This document shows positions 54,663-63,937 of a stretch of 64,000 nt of DNA, in pieces. Under the pieces are notes generated by a model, which ran no database searches, was not told the origin of the DNA, and was given only the letters and a program-made list of their open reading frames with translations. The position numbers and the translations under genes are program-made. The DNA is from JAEUPI01 sp963814435 (GTDB taxonomy: Bacteria > Pseudomonadota > Gammaproteobacteria > Burkholderiales > Burkholderiaceae_C). Within the stretch, counting starts at the first letter, position 1. Every line of letters starts with the position of its first letter. The DNA lies in NCBI GenBank assembly GCA_963814435.1, contig CAWFCV010000013.1, positions 177,769-241,768 of the forward strand, read 5' to 3'.

Positions 54663-55778
54663 TCAGGCGGCCTCGAGCGCGATGGCGCGCGCGGTGTGAC
54701 GCGCGATCACCGACTCCTCGTCGGTGTGCAGCACCCACACCGACGCCGCGCTGCCGGCCGCCGAGATGCACTCGGCCTTCTCGGCATGCGCCTTCGCATC
54801 GAGTTCCAGGCCCAACCAGGCAAGACCGCGCACCACATGCTCGCGCAGCGCAGCGGCGTTCTCGCCGATGCCGCCGGTGAACACCAGCGCGTCGATGCCA
54901 CGCAGCGCCGCGGCCATGCCGGCCACTTCGGCCTGCACATGCTCGACGAAGTACTCGATCGCCTCGCGCGCGGCACTGGTGGAGGATCGCTGCAGCGTGC
55001 GCAGGTCGCTCGACAGGCCCGACAAGCCGAGCAGCCCGGACTCGCGGTACAGCAGCTGCGCCACGCGCTGGGCATCGACGCCCGGCTGCTGCAGCAGGTA
55101 CAGCACCGCGGCGGCGTCGAGCCGCCCGCAGCGCGTGCCCATCGGCAGGCCGTCGAGCGGCGAGAAGCTCATCGTGGTGGCCACCGAGCGGCCGCCCAGC
55201 ATCGCGCACATCGACGCGCCGTTGCCCAGGTGCGCCACCACCACCCGCGTCTGGGCCAGCGCCGGATCGCGCGCCGCGAGCTGAGCCTGGATCGACTCGT
55301 ACGACAGGCCATGGAAGCCGTAGCGACGCACGCCGGCATCGTGCAGCGCGCGCGGCAGCGCGAATCGCTGGTGCACCGGCGGCATCGTGCGGTGGAACGC
55401 GGTGTCGAAACACGCCACCTGCGATGCCTGCGGAAACGCCCGCATCGCCGCGCGCACGCCGGCCAGGTTGTGCGGCTGGTGCAGCGGCGCCAGCGGCTCG
55501 AACGCGGCCATCGCCTCGAGCGCCTCGGCGTCGATGCGCACCGGCGCGTCGAAGCGCACGCCGCCGTGCACGATGCGATGGCCCACCGCGACAATGTGCG
55601 CGCCGCCGATCTGCGCCAGCACCTGCTCGAGCGCCTGGCCGTGCGTGGCTCCGCCGCCGCCCAGGCCCTCGACCTGGCCCGACGCCACCCGGTGGGCGAC
55701 ACCGGCCGACCACGCGAAGACGGCGTACTTGACCGACGACGAGCCCGCGTTGACGGTGAGGATGCGCTCGCCGCTCAG
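54663..55778 (-). CDS. ackA: Acetate kinase, apparent CTG start
   Basis: Acetate kinase converts acetyl phosphate and ADP to acetate and ATP. The N-terminal phosphate motif ERILTVNAGSSSVKYAVFAW, AVGHRIVHGGVRFDAPVRID, VVVAHLGNGASMCAMLGGRS and VFTGGIGENAAALREHVVRG are diagnostic. No ATG, GTG or TTG precedes the nucleotide-binding motif in frame. The best start is CTG at 55778-55776, which overlaps the xsc stop as CTGA. An internal GTG at 55688 would remove the essential NAGSSS motif. At 371 residues it is slightly short. Coupling to xsc supports a role in sulfonate dissimilation. Confidence 0.87.
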   Translation of the reverse strand: MSGERILTVNAGSSSVKYAVFAWSAGVAHRVASGQVEGLGGGGATHGQALEQVLAQIGGAHIVAVGHRIVHGGVRFDAPVRIDAEALEAMAAFEPLAPLHQPHNLAGVRAAMRAFPQASQVACFDTAFHRTMPPVHQRFALPRALHDAGVRRYGFHGLSYESIQAQLAARDPALAQTRVVVAHLGNGASMCAMLGGRSVATTMSFSPLDGLPMGTRCGRLDAAAVLYLLQQPGVDAQRVAQLLYRESGLLGLSGLSSDLRTLQRSSTSAAREAIEYFVEHVQAEVAGMAAALRGIDALVFTGGIGENAAALREHVVRGLAWLGLELDAKAHAEKAECISAAGSAASVWVLHTDEESVIARHTARAIALEAA

Positions 55779-57597
55779 GTGTAGTCCTTGTACTTGTCGA
55801 GCAGGCGGATCGGTTTGGCCAGCGCGTCGCGGCGGAACGGATCACCCAGCTCGCGCGTGCACATGATCTCGATCACGCTGGTCTTGCGGCCGTTCATCTG
55901 CAGGTCGACGGCGCGCTTCAGCGCTGCACCCACGCCGTCGAGCGAGTCGACGACGATGCCCTCGGCGCCCATCGCCTTGGCGATACCTGCGAAGCTCGGG
56001 TTGTCGAGTTCGTCGGCGACGAAACGGCGGTTGTAGAAGTCGACCTGGTTCTTCTTCTCGGCGCCCCATTGCCGGTTGTGGAACACCACGCCGGTGACCG
56101 GAATGCCGTGGCGCACCGCCGTCATGATCTCGCCCATGCTCATCGCCCACGCGCCATCGCCGCTGTAGGCGATCGCCGGCCGATCGGGCCGCGCCACCTT
56201 GGCGCCGATGATCGTCGGCAGCGCGTAGCCGCAGTTGCCGAAGCTCATCGGCGCGAAGAAGCTGCGCGGCTCCTCGAAACGCAGGTAGCTGTGCGCGATG
56301 GAGTTGATGTTGCCGATGTCGGTGGACACCATCCCATGCGCCGGCATCGCACGCTCCAGCTCGCGCAGCACCTGGCGCGGGTGCAGCCACTGCCCGCCGG
56401 AGAACGGCTTCTCGCCCTTGGCCTCCTCGATCATGTCGAGACTGTAGGCGTCGCGCTCGTGCGTCCACTGTCCGAGCTCCTTTTCCCAGGCGTCCTTCTC
56501 GGCCTTGGTCTTCGCGGCGCGCTCGGCCTTCGTGGCGTCGCAGGCCAGCGTGCGGTTCGCCAGCCGCGCCAGCAGCGCGAGCGCCGCCGCCTTGGCGTCG
56601 CCGCAGATGCCGACGTCGCACTTCTTCACCAGGCCGATCATCTTGGCGTCGGCGTCGATCTGCACCAGCTTGGCGTTCTTCGGCCAGTAGTCCATGCCGT
56701 ACTGCGGCAGCGTGCCGAAGGGCCCGAGCCGCGTGCCGAGCGCGATCACCACGTCGGCCTGCGAGATCAGCCGCATGCCGGCCTTGCTGCCCTGGTAGCC
56801 GAGCGGGCCGCACCACTGCGGGTGGCTGGCCGGGAACGAGTCGTTGTGCTGGTAGCTGTTCACCACCGGGCAGCCGATGCGCTCGGCCAGCGCGATGGCC
56901 TCCTGGAACGCCTCGCCCATCACGACGCCGCCGCCGGCGATCATCACCGGGTTCTTCGCGCTGGCGATCAGGTCGGCCGCGGCGTTGAGCGCGCCTCGCC
57001 GCCGGCGCCGCGCTCGATGCGGATCGGCTTCGGGATCTCGCAGCTGATCTCGCCGTAGAACAGGTCGCGCGGGATGTTCAGCTGCGTCGGGCCCATCTCG
57101 AGCATCGCGCGGTCGAAGGCGCGCGCGGTGAACTCGGCCATGCGCTTGTTGTTGTTCACGTGCGCCTGGTACTTGGTGAACTCCTGGAACATCGGCAGCT
57201 GCGACGCCTCCTGGAAGCCGCCGAGGCCGAGCGTCATCGTGCCGGTCTCGGGCGTGATCACGACCACCGGCGAATGCGCCCAGTAGGCGGCGGCGACCGC
57301 GGTCACCGCGTTGCTGATGCCCGGGCCGTTCTGGCCGATGATCACGCCGTGGCGGCCGCTGAGCGCGCGCATAGCCGTCGGCCATGTGGCCGCCGCCCTG
57401 CTCGTGCACCACCGGGATCAGCCGGATGCCGGCCGGCGCGAAGATGTCCATCGCGTCCATGAAGGCCGAGCCCATGATGCCGAACATGCGTGTCGACGCC
57501 TTGCGCGACCAGCGTCTCGACGAAGGCCTCGGACGGGCGTCATCTTCTGCACGCCCTGCACCACGGTGCGGGCGGCGAGCGGTTGCGGTGCGTTCAT
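55775..57597 (-). CDS. xsc: Sulfoacetaldehyde acetyltransferase, at least four frameshifts
   Basis: Xsc uses thiamine diphosphate to cleave sulfoacetaldehyde with phosphate into acetyl phosphate and sulfite. The start is ATG 57597 (MNAPQPLAARTVVQGVQKMT). Frames change near 57535, 57490, 57370 and 57000. Signature blocks are FGIMGSAFMDAMDIFAPAGI, GRHGVIIGQNGPGISNAVTA, GYALPTIIGAKVARPDRPAI, AYSGDGAWAMSMGEIMTAVR, RQWGAEKKNQVDFYNRRFV and CTRELGDPFRRDALAKPIRL. The last two distinguish Xsc from acetolactate synthase. Its acetyl phosphate product feeds the overlapping ackA gene. Confidence 0.9.
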
Positions 57598-57633
57598 GGC
57601 AAGGCCTCGGTCGGTTGGCGTTCGATGCGTGGA

Positions 57634-57662
57634 ACTATAGGCAGCGCCCCGGGCAGCGTCAA
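57634..57662 (-). promoter_or_regulatory. Sigma-70 promoter of xsc-ackA
   Basis: On the minus strand TTGACG (57662-57657) and TATAGT (57639-57634) are separated by exactly 17 bp. A start near 57627 would leave a leader of about 30 nt before the xsc ATG. This is the best sigma-70-like promoter I see in the window. Confidence 0.65.
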
Positions 57663-57666
57663 CCGA

Positions 57667-57710
57667 AATCCCGGAATCCGATACGCTGCATGGCCAAAAC
57701 CCGGAACGCG
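57667..57710. promoter_or_regulatory. Direct repeat in the xsc/iclR intergenic region, candidate IclR-type operator
   Basis: AAATCCCGGAAT at 57667-57678 and AAAACCCGGAAC at 57697-57708 repeat with a 30-bp period, about three helical turns. The first copy ends a few bases upstream of the xsc -35 box (57657-57662), where an activator would sit. Confidence 0.45.
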
Positions 57711-57726
57711 GCTATCATCGCCGGCC

Positions 57727-58458
57727 ATGAAGCTCGTGCACCAGCGCGCCGACACGGTGGAGGTGAGCGGCGATTCGCCGACGCTGCGGCTGTTCGCGCT
57801 GCTCGAGGTGATCGCCGCGCAGCAGCGCCTGTTCTCGCTGCAGAGCCTGGTGGAGGACACCGGGCTGCCCAAGCCCACGCTGCACCGCATGCTGCAGCAG
57901 CTCGAGGGCGCCGGGCTGGTGCAGCGCGAGAGCGACGGCCGCCACTACGCCACCGGCGTGCGCGCTGCGCCGCCTGGCCGAGACGCTGCTGCTGAACAAC
58001 ACCTTCCACGGCGCGCGGCACCGCGTGCTGCGCGGCCTGGTCGATCAGATCGGCGAGAGCTGCAACATCACCGCGCTGGTCGGCGGCGAGGTGGTGTACC
58101 TCGATCGCGTGGAGACCGCCGCGCCGCTGCGCTTCTACCTGCATCCGGGCTCGCGCGTGCCGGCGCACTGCTCGGCCAGCGGCAAGGTGTTCCTGTCGCA
58201 GATGCCGCCGGCGCAGCGCGCGCGGCTGCTCGCGCACGCGCCGCTGGAGCGCTGCACCGACAAGACGATCACCACCATGGCCGAAACTCGACGCCGAGCT
58301 CGAAGGCCGTGCGCCGCCAGGGCTACGCGCTCGACCGCGAGGAGTTCCTGCCCGGGCTGGTGTGCGTGGCGGTGCCGGTGCCGAGCGGCACGGCGCGCGC
58401 CGGCCTGTGCGTGGCGCTGCAGGCGCCGGCGATGCGGCTGCCGATCGACGAGCGCTGA
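57727..58458 (+). CDS. IclR family transcriptional regulator, three frameshifts
   Basis: The N-terminal winged helix reads LRLFALLEVIAAQQRLFSLQ, then LVEDTGLPKPTLHRMLQQLE, typical of IclR. After a frame change near 57965 the effector domain follows: VLRGLVDQIGESCNITALVG, LRFYLHPGSRVPAHCSASGK and VFLSQMPPAQRARLLA. Two further single-base changes near 58287 and 58307 lead to RQGYALDREEFLPGLVCVAV and the end PIDER. It is divergent from xsc with 129 bp between, so it probably controls xsc-ackA. Confidence 0.83.
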   Translation: MKLVHQRADTVEVSGDSPTLRLFALLEVIAAQQRLFSLQSLVEDTGLPKPTLHRMLQQLEGAGLVQRESDGRHYATGVRAAPPGRDAAAEQHLPRRAAPRAARPGRSDRRELQHHRAGRRRGGVPRSRGDRRAAALLPASGLARAGALLGQRQGVPVADAAGAARAAARARAAGALHRQDDHHHGRNSTPSSKAVRRQGYALDREEFLPGLVCVAVPVPSGTARAGLCVALQAPAMRLPIDER

Positions 58459-58553
58459 CATGGCTGCCGGCGCTGCAGCGCGCCGCGCAAGGCGCTGGGC
58501 GCGCATCGAGGCCGACGCGCTGGCGGCGCCGACGGCCGAGGCGGACCGAGTCG

Positions 58554-59542
58554 GTGAGCGCGACCGACCTCTCGGCGCTGCGGCCGGACCGCGCGTGTCG
58601 CGTGCGCGAGCTGTTCGGCATCGACAGCGACTGCGACGGTCGCCGGCCTTCAGCGAGCGCGACGAGCACGTGCCCGAGGTCGACGCCGCCTACCGCTTCA
58701 ACCCCGACGTCACGCTGGCCATCCTGGCCGGCTTCATGCGCAACCGGCGCGTCCTGGTGCAGGGGCTGCACGGCAGCGGCAAGTCCACCCACATCGAGCA
58801 GGTGGCCGCGCGGCTGAACTGGCCCTGCGTGCGCGTGAACCTCGACGGCCACATCAGCCGGCTCGACCTGGTCGGCAAGGACGCCGTGGTGCTGCGCGAC
58901 GGCCAACAGGTCACCGAGTTCCAGGAAGGCATCGTGCCCTGGGCGCTGCAGCGGCCGGTGGCGCTGGTGTTCGACGAATACGACGCCGGCCGCCCCGACG
59001 TGATGTTCGTGATCCAGCGCGTGCTCGAGCGCGACGGCAAGTTCACGCTGATGGACCAGAACCGCGTGCTCACGCCGCACCCGTGCTTCCGCCTGTTCGC
59101 CACCGCCAACACCGTGGGCCTGGGCAACCTCAACGGCCTGTACCACGGCGCGCAGCGGCTCAACCATGCGCAGATCGACCGCTGGAACATCGTGGCCACG
59201 CTGAACTACCTGCCGCGCGACGAAGAGGTGGCCATCGTCGCCGCGCGCGTGCCGGCGCTGGCCGCGCGCAGGCGCGCGCTGCTGCAGCCCGATGGTGGCG
59301 CTGGCCGCGCTGACGCGCAAGGGCTTTGCCGCCGGCGACCTGTCGACGCTGATGTCGCCGCGCACGGTGATCAGCTGGGCCGAGAACCTCGAGATCTTCC
59401 GCGACGTGGCGCGTGGCGTTCCGGCTCGCGTTCCTGAACAAGTGCGACGAGGCCGAGCGCGCGACGGTGGCCGAGTACTTCCAGCGCGTGCTTCGACGCC
59501 GAACTCGACGAGTCGCACGCGCTGCGTGAACCGCGCGCTTAG
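58554..59542 (+). CDS. cobS: Aerobic cobaltochelatase subunit CobS, three or more frameshifts
   Basis: CobS is the AAA+ ATPase subunit of the oxygen-dependent cobaltochelatase, which inserts cobalt into hydrogenobyrinate a,c-diamide. The start is a GTG at 58554 (SATDLSALRPDRACRVRELF). The core is continuous: RVLVQGLHGSGKSTHIEQVA (Walker A), VALVFDEYDAGRPDVMFVIQ (Walker B) and FATANTVGLGNLNGLYHGAQ (sensor 1). Frame changes near 58645, 59290, 59415 and 59490 are needed. ALTRKGFAAGDLSTLMSPRT then VISWAENLEIFRDVA and the end DESHALREPRA match the family. No cobN is in the window. Confidence 0.87.
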
Positions 59543-59555
59543 GGCCTGTTCACCG

Positions 59556-61429
59556 ATGACCACGAGCCCGGCGCCGGGCCGCCAACCACCAGAGGCTGTT
59601 GGCCCTCGGCAGGCGACAGCCAGTCCGCAGGGACTGGCTGTGTCCGGCCTCAGCCCCAAGCCGGGCGAGACCTCCTCGGGGGGTGACGGCCGCACCCGGC
59701 CGGCGGGGGCGAACAGCCCCGCTGCGGCGCGGGCGCAGCAGCGCACCGAGGAGCTGTGCGCCGCCGCGCTGCGCGCACTGAGCGGCCAGCGCGACCTGCA
59801 CTACCGCGGCCGGCGGCTGCACCGCGGCCGGCGGCTGCTGCCGCTGTTTGCGCCGCACCTGCACCCGCGCATCGAGGACGACGATTTCGCGTCGTTTCGC
59901 GGCGCGGCCGATGGCGTGGCGCTGCGGCTGACGCGATCCGACGCCGGTTTGCACGACCGCCTGCGGCCCACCGACGCCGGTGGCGCGGCTGGTCTTCGAG
60001 ATGCTGGAGCAGTTTCGCGTCGAGTCGCTTGCCGACGAGGCGATGCCCGGTCTCGCGCGCAACCTGCGCCACCGCTTCGCGCAATGGTCGCTGGCCTTCC
60101 ACCGCAGCGGCCTGACCGACACCGAGCGCGGCCTGCTGCTCTACACGGTGGCGCAGATCGCGCGCTCGCGCGTCACCGGCGAGCCGGTGCTCGAAGAGAC
60201 CGAAGACCTGATGGAGACCACGCGTCGGCGCGCTGGCGGCGGTGCTCGGCACCGCGCTGGCCGGCCTGCGGCACGAACGCGACAACCAGGCGGCCTACGC
60301 CGTGCATGCGCGCGCGATCGCCGAGCGCATCGGCGAGATGATCGCCGCCACCGAGGCTCCCGAGGCCGTTTCGTCCGCCGATGGCGACGCCGACGACGAA
60401 AGCGCAGCCTTCAGCCTCGTGATGGAGGTCGACGCCAGCGCCGCCGACGGCGTGACGACGGCGGTCAGCGGCCGCAGCCGCGTGTTCGACGAGGCCACCG
60501 ACGGCTACCGGGTGTTCACGCGCGCCTACGACCGCGAGCTGCAGCCGGCGCCGCTGGCGCGCCCCGAGCAGCTGCGCGAACTGCGCCGCAGCTCGACGCG
60601 CGCATCGCCGCCGAGGGCATCCACCTCGCTCGCCTGGCGCGCGAGCTGAAGGCGCTGCTCGCCGAGCCGCGGCGCGACGCGCTGGATCGACGCGCAGGAA
60701 GAGGGCCTCATCGACGGGCGCCGCCTGGCCCAGCTGGTGGCCGCCCCGACCGAGCGGCGCTTGTTCCGGCGCGAGCACCCCGCCTGGCAGGCCGACTGCG
60801 TGCTCGCCTTCCTGCTCGACTGCTCGGGCTCGATGCGCGAACACGCGAGCGCGATGGCGGTGCTGGTCGACGTGATGGCGCGCGCGCTCGAACTGGCCGG
60901 CGTGGCGAGCGAGATCCTGGGCTTCTCCACCGGCGCGTGGCACGGCGGCCGCGCGCAGCGCGACTGGATGCGCGCGGGCCGCCCCGCGCACCCGGGGCGG
61001 CTGAACGAGGTGAATCACATGGTCTTCAAGGACGCCGCGACGCCCTGGCGGCGTGCGCGATCCGGCATCGCGGCGCTGCTGCGGAGCGAGCTGTTTCGCG
61101 AAGGCATCGACGGCGAGGCGGTGGACTGGGCGTGCGCGCGGCTGCTCGCGCGCGAGGAGCCGCGCAAGATCCTGGTCGTCGTGTCCGACGGCTGCCCGAT
61201 GGACGGCGCGACGAACCTCGCCAACGACGCGCACTACCTGGATGCACACCTGCGCGAGGTGGTGGCGCGGCGCGAGCAGCAGGCCCGCGTGCGCATCCTC
61301 GGCCTCGGCGTGGGGCTGGACCTGAGCCCCTTCTACAGCCGCTCGCAGGCGGTGGACCTGGACGCGATGAGCTGCCCGGCCCTGCTGCGCGACATGCTCG
61401 CGTTGTTGGCGTCTCGTCAGGGACGGTGA
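59556..61429 (+). CDS. cobT: Aerobic cobaltochelatase subunit CobT, several frameshifts
   Basis: CobT forms the second ring of the cobaltochelatase ATPase complex. The start at 59556 (MTTSPAPGRQPPEAVGPRQA) leads through a REP-like stretch to RTEELCAAALRALSGQRDLH. Frame changes near 59985, 60230, 60590 and 60685 are needed. The C-terminal von Willebrand A domain is intact: VLAFLLDCSGSMREHASAMA with the metal-ion-dependent adhesion motif, LVVVSDGCPMDGATNLANDA, and ILGLGVGLDLSPFYSRSQAV. It follows cobS by 13 bp. Confidence 0.85.
59616..59641. repeat. REP-like 11-bp hairpin inside the cobT 5' end
   Basis: ACAGCCAGTCC (59616-59626) and GGACTGGCTGT (59631-59641) pair perfectly around loop GCAG. 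The loop-proximal core AGTCCGCAGGGACT is identical to that at 28726-28739, but the outer stem pairs differ and still match. CTCAGCCCC and CTCCTCGGGGGG follow downstream. The region is translated as ATASPQGLAVSGLSPKPG in CobT. Confidence 0.75.
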
Positions 61430-61554
61430 CACGGGCGCACCGGGCGCGGCGGTCGGCGCAAGAGCCACTGACGGCCTGCGACCCAGAGAAGACCTTCGCG
61501 CCCCAAGGGAGCCGGCGTTCGCTGCATGCAGACAATCGGTGTCACCCCAGAGAC

Positions 61555-62439
61555 TCACGGCATGTTCATCGCCTGGGCCAAGTGCGAATAGACCGCGCCC
61601 ACCCGACGCAGATGGCGCGATTCAGGATGCGTCAGCAACCACAGTTCCGTCTCGCACTCGTCGAGCGGTTCGGTCAGGCGAACGACATCGCTGCGCCCAT
61701 CGGCCAGGAACAACGGCACGATGCCCACGCCAAGCCCCAGCGCAACCAGTTCCAGCACCGAAAGGATGCTGTTGACGCGGTAGCGCGGGGCCACCTTCGG
61801 GAAGTGGCGCTTGCGCCAGACCACCGAAGGGTGTTCGGGTAGCGCATCGTCGGGCGCGATCCAGTCGGACTTGCCGGCCTCGACCTCGGCGAACTTGCGC
61901 ACGCCGCCCCGCTTGGCCGCATACAGCGCGACGCGGATCGGCCCGATGTGCTTGCCCACCAGGTGCTGAGGCGGGCGCTTGGTGGCTCGCACGGCGATGT
62001 CGGCGTCGCGCCGCGTCAGGCTGGCCAGTTCGTTGCCGGTATGCAGTTCGTAGCCCAGCAGCGGGTGAACTCGCTGCAGGCTGCGCAGCGCGGGTGCGAC
62101 CAGGCCGTGCAGGATGGTGTCGGTCGTCGTGATGCGCACCGTGCCCGAGATCTGTGCCGGCGCCGCCTCGACGGACGAACGAGCCGCCTCGAGCGCCGCC
62201 TCCATCCGCTCGGCGTGCTCGGCCAACTCGGTGGCCAGCTCGGTTGCGACGTAGCCCGAACGCGTTCGCTCGAACAGCGCTCGCCCCAGGCCGCGCTCGA
62301 TGCGTTGCAGCGAGCGGAACACGGTGGAGGCATCGACGCCGAGGCGTTCCCCAGCTGTGGCCAGCGTCCCACCGCGCACCAGCGCGAGCGTCACCTCCAA
62401 GTCGCCGGGGGTCATTTTGTATTGCGTCTTTGCAATCAT
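61555..62439 (-). CDS. LysR family transcriptional regulator
   Basis: The intact 294-residue protein has the LysR winged helix TLALVRGGTLATAGERLGVD, then ASTVFRSLQRIERGLGRALF. The effector domain follows, for example RVHPLLGYELHTGNELASLT. It is divergent from the GST region at 62645. A GCAATCAT direct repeat (62432-62439 and 62474-62481) lies around its start and could be part of its own site. The probable targets are the adjacent GST genes. Confidence 0.87.
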   Translation of the reverse strand: MIAKTQYKMTPGDLEVTLALVRGGTLATAGERLGVDASTVFRSLQRIERGLGRALFERTRSGYVATELATELAEHAERMEAALEAARSSVEAAPAQISGTVRITTTDTILHGLVAPALRSLQRVHPLLGYELHTGNELASLTRRDADIAVRATKRPPQHLVGKHIGPIRVALYAAKRGGVRKFAEVEAGKSDWIAPDDALPEHPSVVWRKRHFPKVAPRYRVNSILSVLELVALGLGVGIVPLFLADGRSDVVRLTEPLDECETELWLLTHPESRHLRRVGAVYSHLAQAMNMP

Positions 62440-62520
62440 TGTTTGTCATCACAGCCTATTCCGATTTCAGTTTGGCAATCATACAGTTCCGACCCATCCG
62501 CAACCCTCTGGAGTCACACC

Positions 62521-62640
62521 ATGGACCCTCCTGTCTCTTCCTCCACGCAGCTCGGCATCGCGGTGCTGCGCGTCAGTCTCGGCGTTCTGTGCCGCCTGAC
62601 GCGGCAAGCGGCTCACTCGTCCATTCACCCCAGGGAAATA
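62521..62640 (+). pseudogene. Possible DoxX-family remnant
   Basis: The short frame starts MDPPVSSSTQLGIAVLRVSL, which resembles the first segment of DoxX-like membrane proteins often encoded between LysR and GST genes. It is followed at once by an unrelated short tail and the GST ribosome binding region. At most 30 residues have similarity. The identification is weak. Confidence 0.3.
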
Positions 62641-62644
62641 CATC

Positions 62645-63248
62645 ATGAAGCTCTACTTCGCTCCCGGCGCATGCTCATTCGCCGTCCACATTGCCCTGCG
62701 CGAGATCGGCGCCAATTTCGACGGCGTTGCCGTCGACCTGGCCAAGCACACGACATCCGATGGTGCGGACTTCCACGCCATCTCGCCGCGCGGCTACGTG
62801 CCGCTGCTGCAATCGGATGACGGCTCGCGCCACCAGGCCGCGTCGCTGCTGCAGTACGTGGCTGATCTCGATTCGGCCCAGGCCTTGATCGGCGCCACGG
62901 GGTCGGCCCGCCGACTGGCGGTGGTCGAGCGGCTGAGCTTCGTCAGCAGCGAACTGCACAAGCCCTTCAGCCCCTGGCTGTAGCACAAGGAGACGGCCGA
63001 CTCGACCCGGCAGGCCGTCAAGGACAAGCTGGCCACACGGTTTGCCGAACTCGACGCGTTGCTGTCGACGCAGGACTACTGGCCGGCGAGTACAGCGTCG
63101 CCGATGCGTATGCCTTCACCATCGTCAACTGGGCCAGCTTCTGGCGCTGCCGTTGACGCCGTACCCGCACCTGAAGACTTACCTGACGCGGGTGTCCGCG
63201 CGGCCGCGCGTGCAGGAAGCGTTGCGAGTCGAGGGGCTCGTCAAGTGA
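62645..63248 (+). pseudogene. Glutathione S-transferase with in-frame TAG and frameshift
   Basis: The protein starts MKLYFAPGACSFAVHIALRE, a beta-class bacterial GST N-terminus with the Cys10 region, and continues to SELHKPFSPWL. There the codon expected to be TGG (Trp) is TAG at 62981-62983. The frame then goes on as HKETADSTRQAVKDKLATRF. Near 63090 a frame change leads to YPHLKTYLTRVSARPRVQEA, then LRVEGLVK and the TGA at 63246-63248. All parts of a 200-residue GST are present. The nonsense change is a substitution, unlike the indels elsewhere. Confidence 0.75.
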
Positions 63249-63937
63249 GCGCATCCCTCGTACTGGTGTCGCACGCGCTGTGCCCGTACGTGCAGCGAGC
63301 CGCCATCGTGTTGGCCGAAAAAGGCGTGCCGTTCGAGCGCCACGACATCGACCTGGCAAACAAGCCGGACTGGTTCCTGAAGGTTTCGCCGCTGGGCAAG
63401 ACACCGGTGCTGCTGGTCGGCGGCGAAGCCATCTTCGAATCCGCCGTGATCTGCGAGTACCTCGAGGAGACCGCGCTGCCGCACCTGCACCCAGCCAACG
63501 CACTGCTGCGGGCGCGGCACCGGTCGTGGATCGAGTTCGGCTCGGCGCTGCTGAACCAGATCGGGGCGTTCTACAACGCGGCGGACGAGACGGCGTTGGT
63601 TGCGCGAGCCGCAGAGATCCGCGCCCGCCTGGCGCAGATCGAGGTCGCGCTTGGCGAGGGGCCGTACTTCGCGGGCGAGTCTTTCAGCGTCGTCGACGCG
63701 GTCTTCGGGCCGGTGTTCCGATACTTCGATGCCTTCGACGCGATCGACGACTTCGGTTTCTGGGACGGCTTGCCGAAGGTGCAGCGCTGGCGCCGAGCGC
63801 TGGCGGTCAGGCCATCGGTGGCCGAGGCAGTGCGCCCGGACTACCCGGAGCTGCTTGGCAGGTTCTTGCGGCCCGCCGTTCTGCGCTGTCGCGGCGGATT
63901 GCGCTGGCGGGCGCAACGGCCTGATGGATGGAACTGA
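63245..63937 (+). CDS. Glutathione S-transferase family protein, possible frameshift at the end
   Basis: The GTG at 63245 overlaps the previous stop in GTGA. The N-terminal thioredoxin-like domain LVLVSHALCPYVQRAAIVLA, then EKGVPFERHDIDLANKPDWF, has the CPY motif of omega-type or dehydroascorbate-reductase-like GSTs. SPLGKTPVLLVGGEAIFESA is the glutathione-binding segment. The helical C-terminal domain runs to RPDYPELLGRFL. After that a missing base near 63870 would give ARRSALSRRIALAGATA and a stop at 63924. As read, the frame ends at 63937. Confidence 0.82.
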   Translation: MSASLVLVSHALCPYVQRAAIVLAEKGVPFERHDIDLANKPDWFLKVSPLGKTPVLLVGGEAIFESAVICEYLEETALPHLHPANALLRARHRSWIEFGSALLNQIGAFYNAADETALVARAAEIRARLAQIEVALGEGPYFAGESFSVVDAVFGPVFRYFDAFDAIDDFGFWDGLPKVQRWRRALAVRPSVAEAVRPDYPELLGRFLRPAVLRCRGGLRWRAQRPDGWN

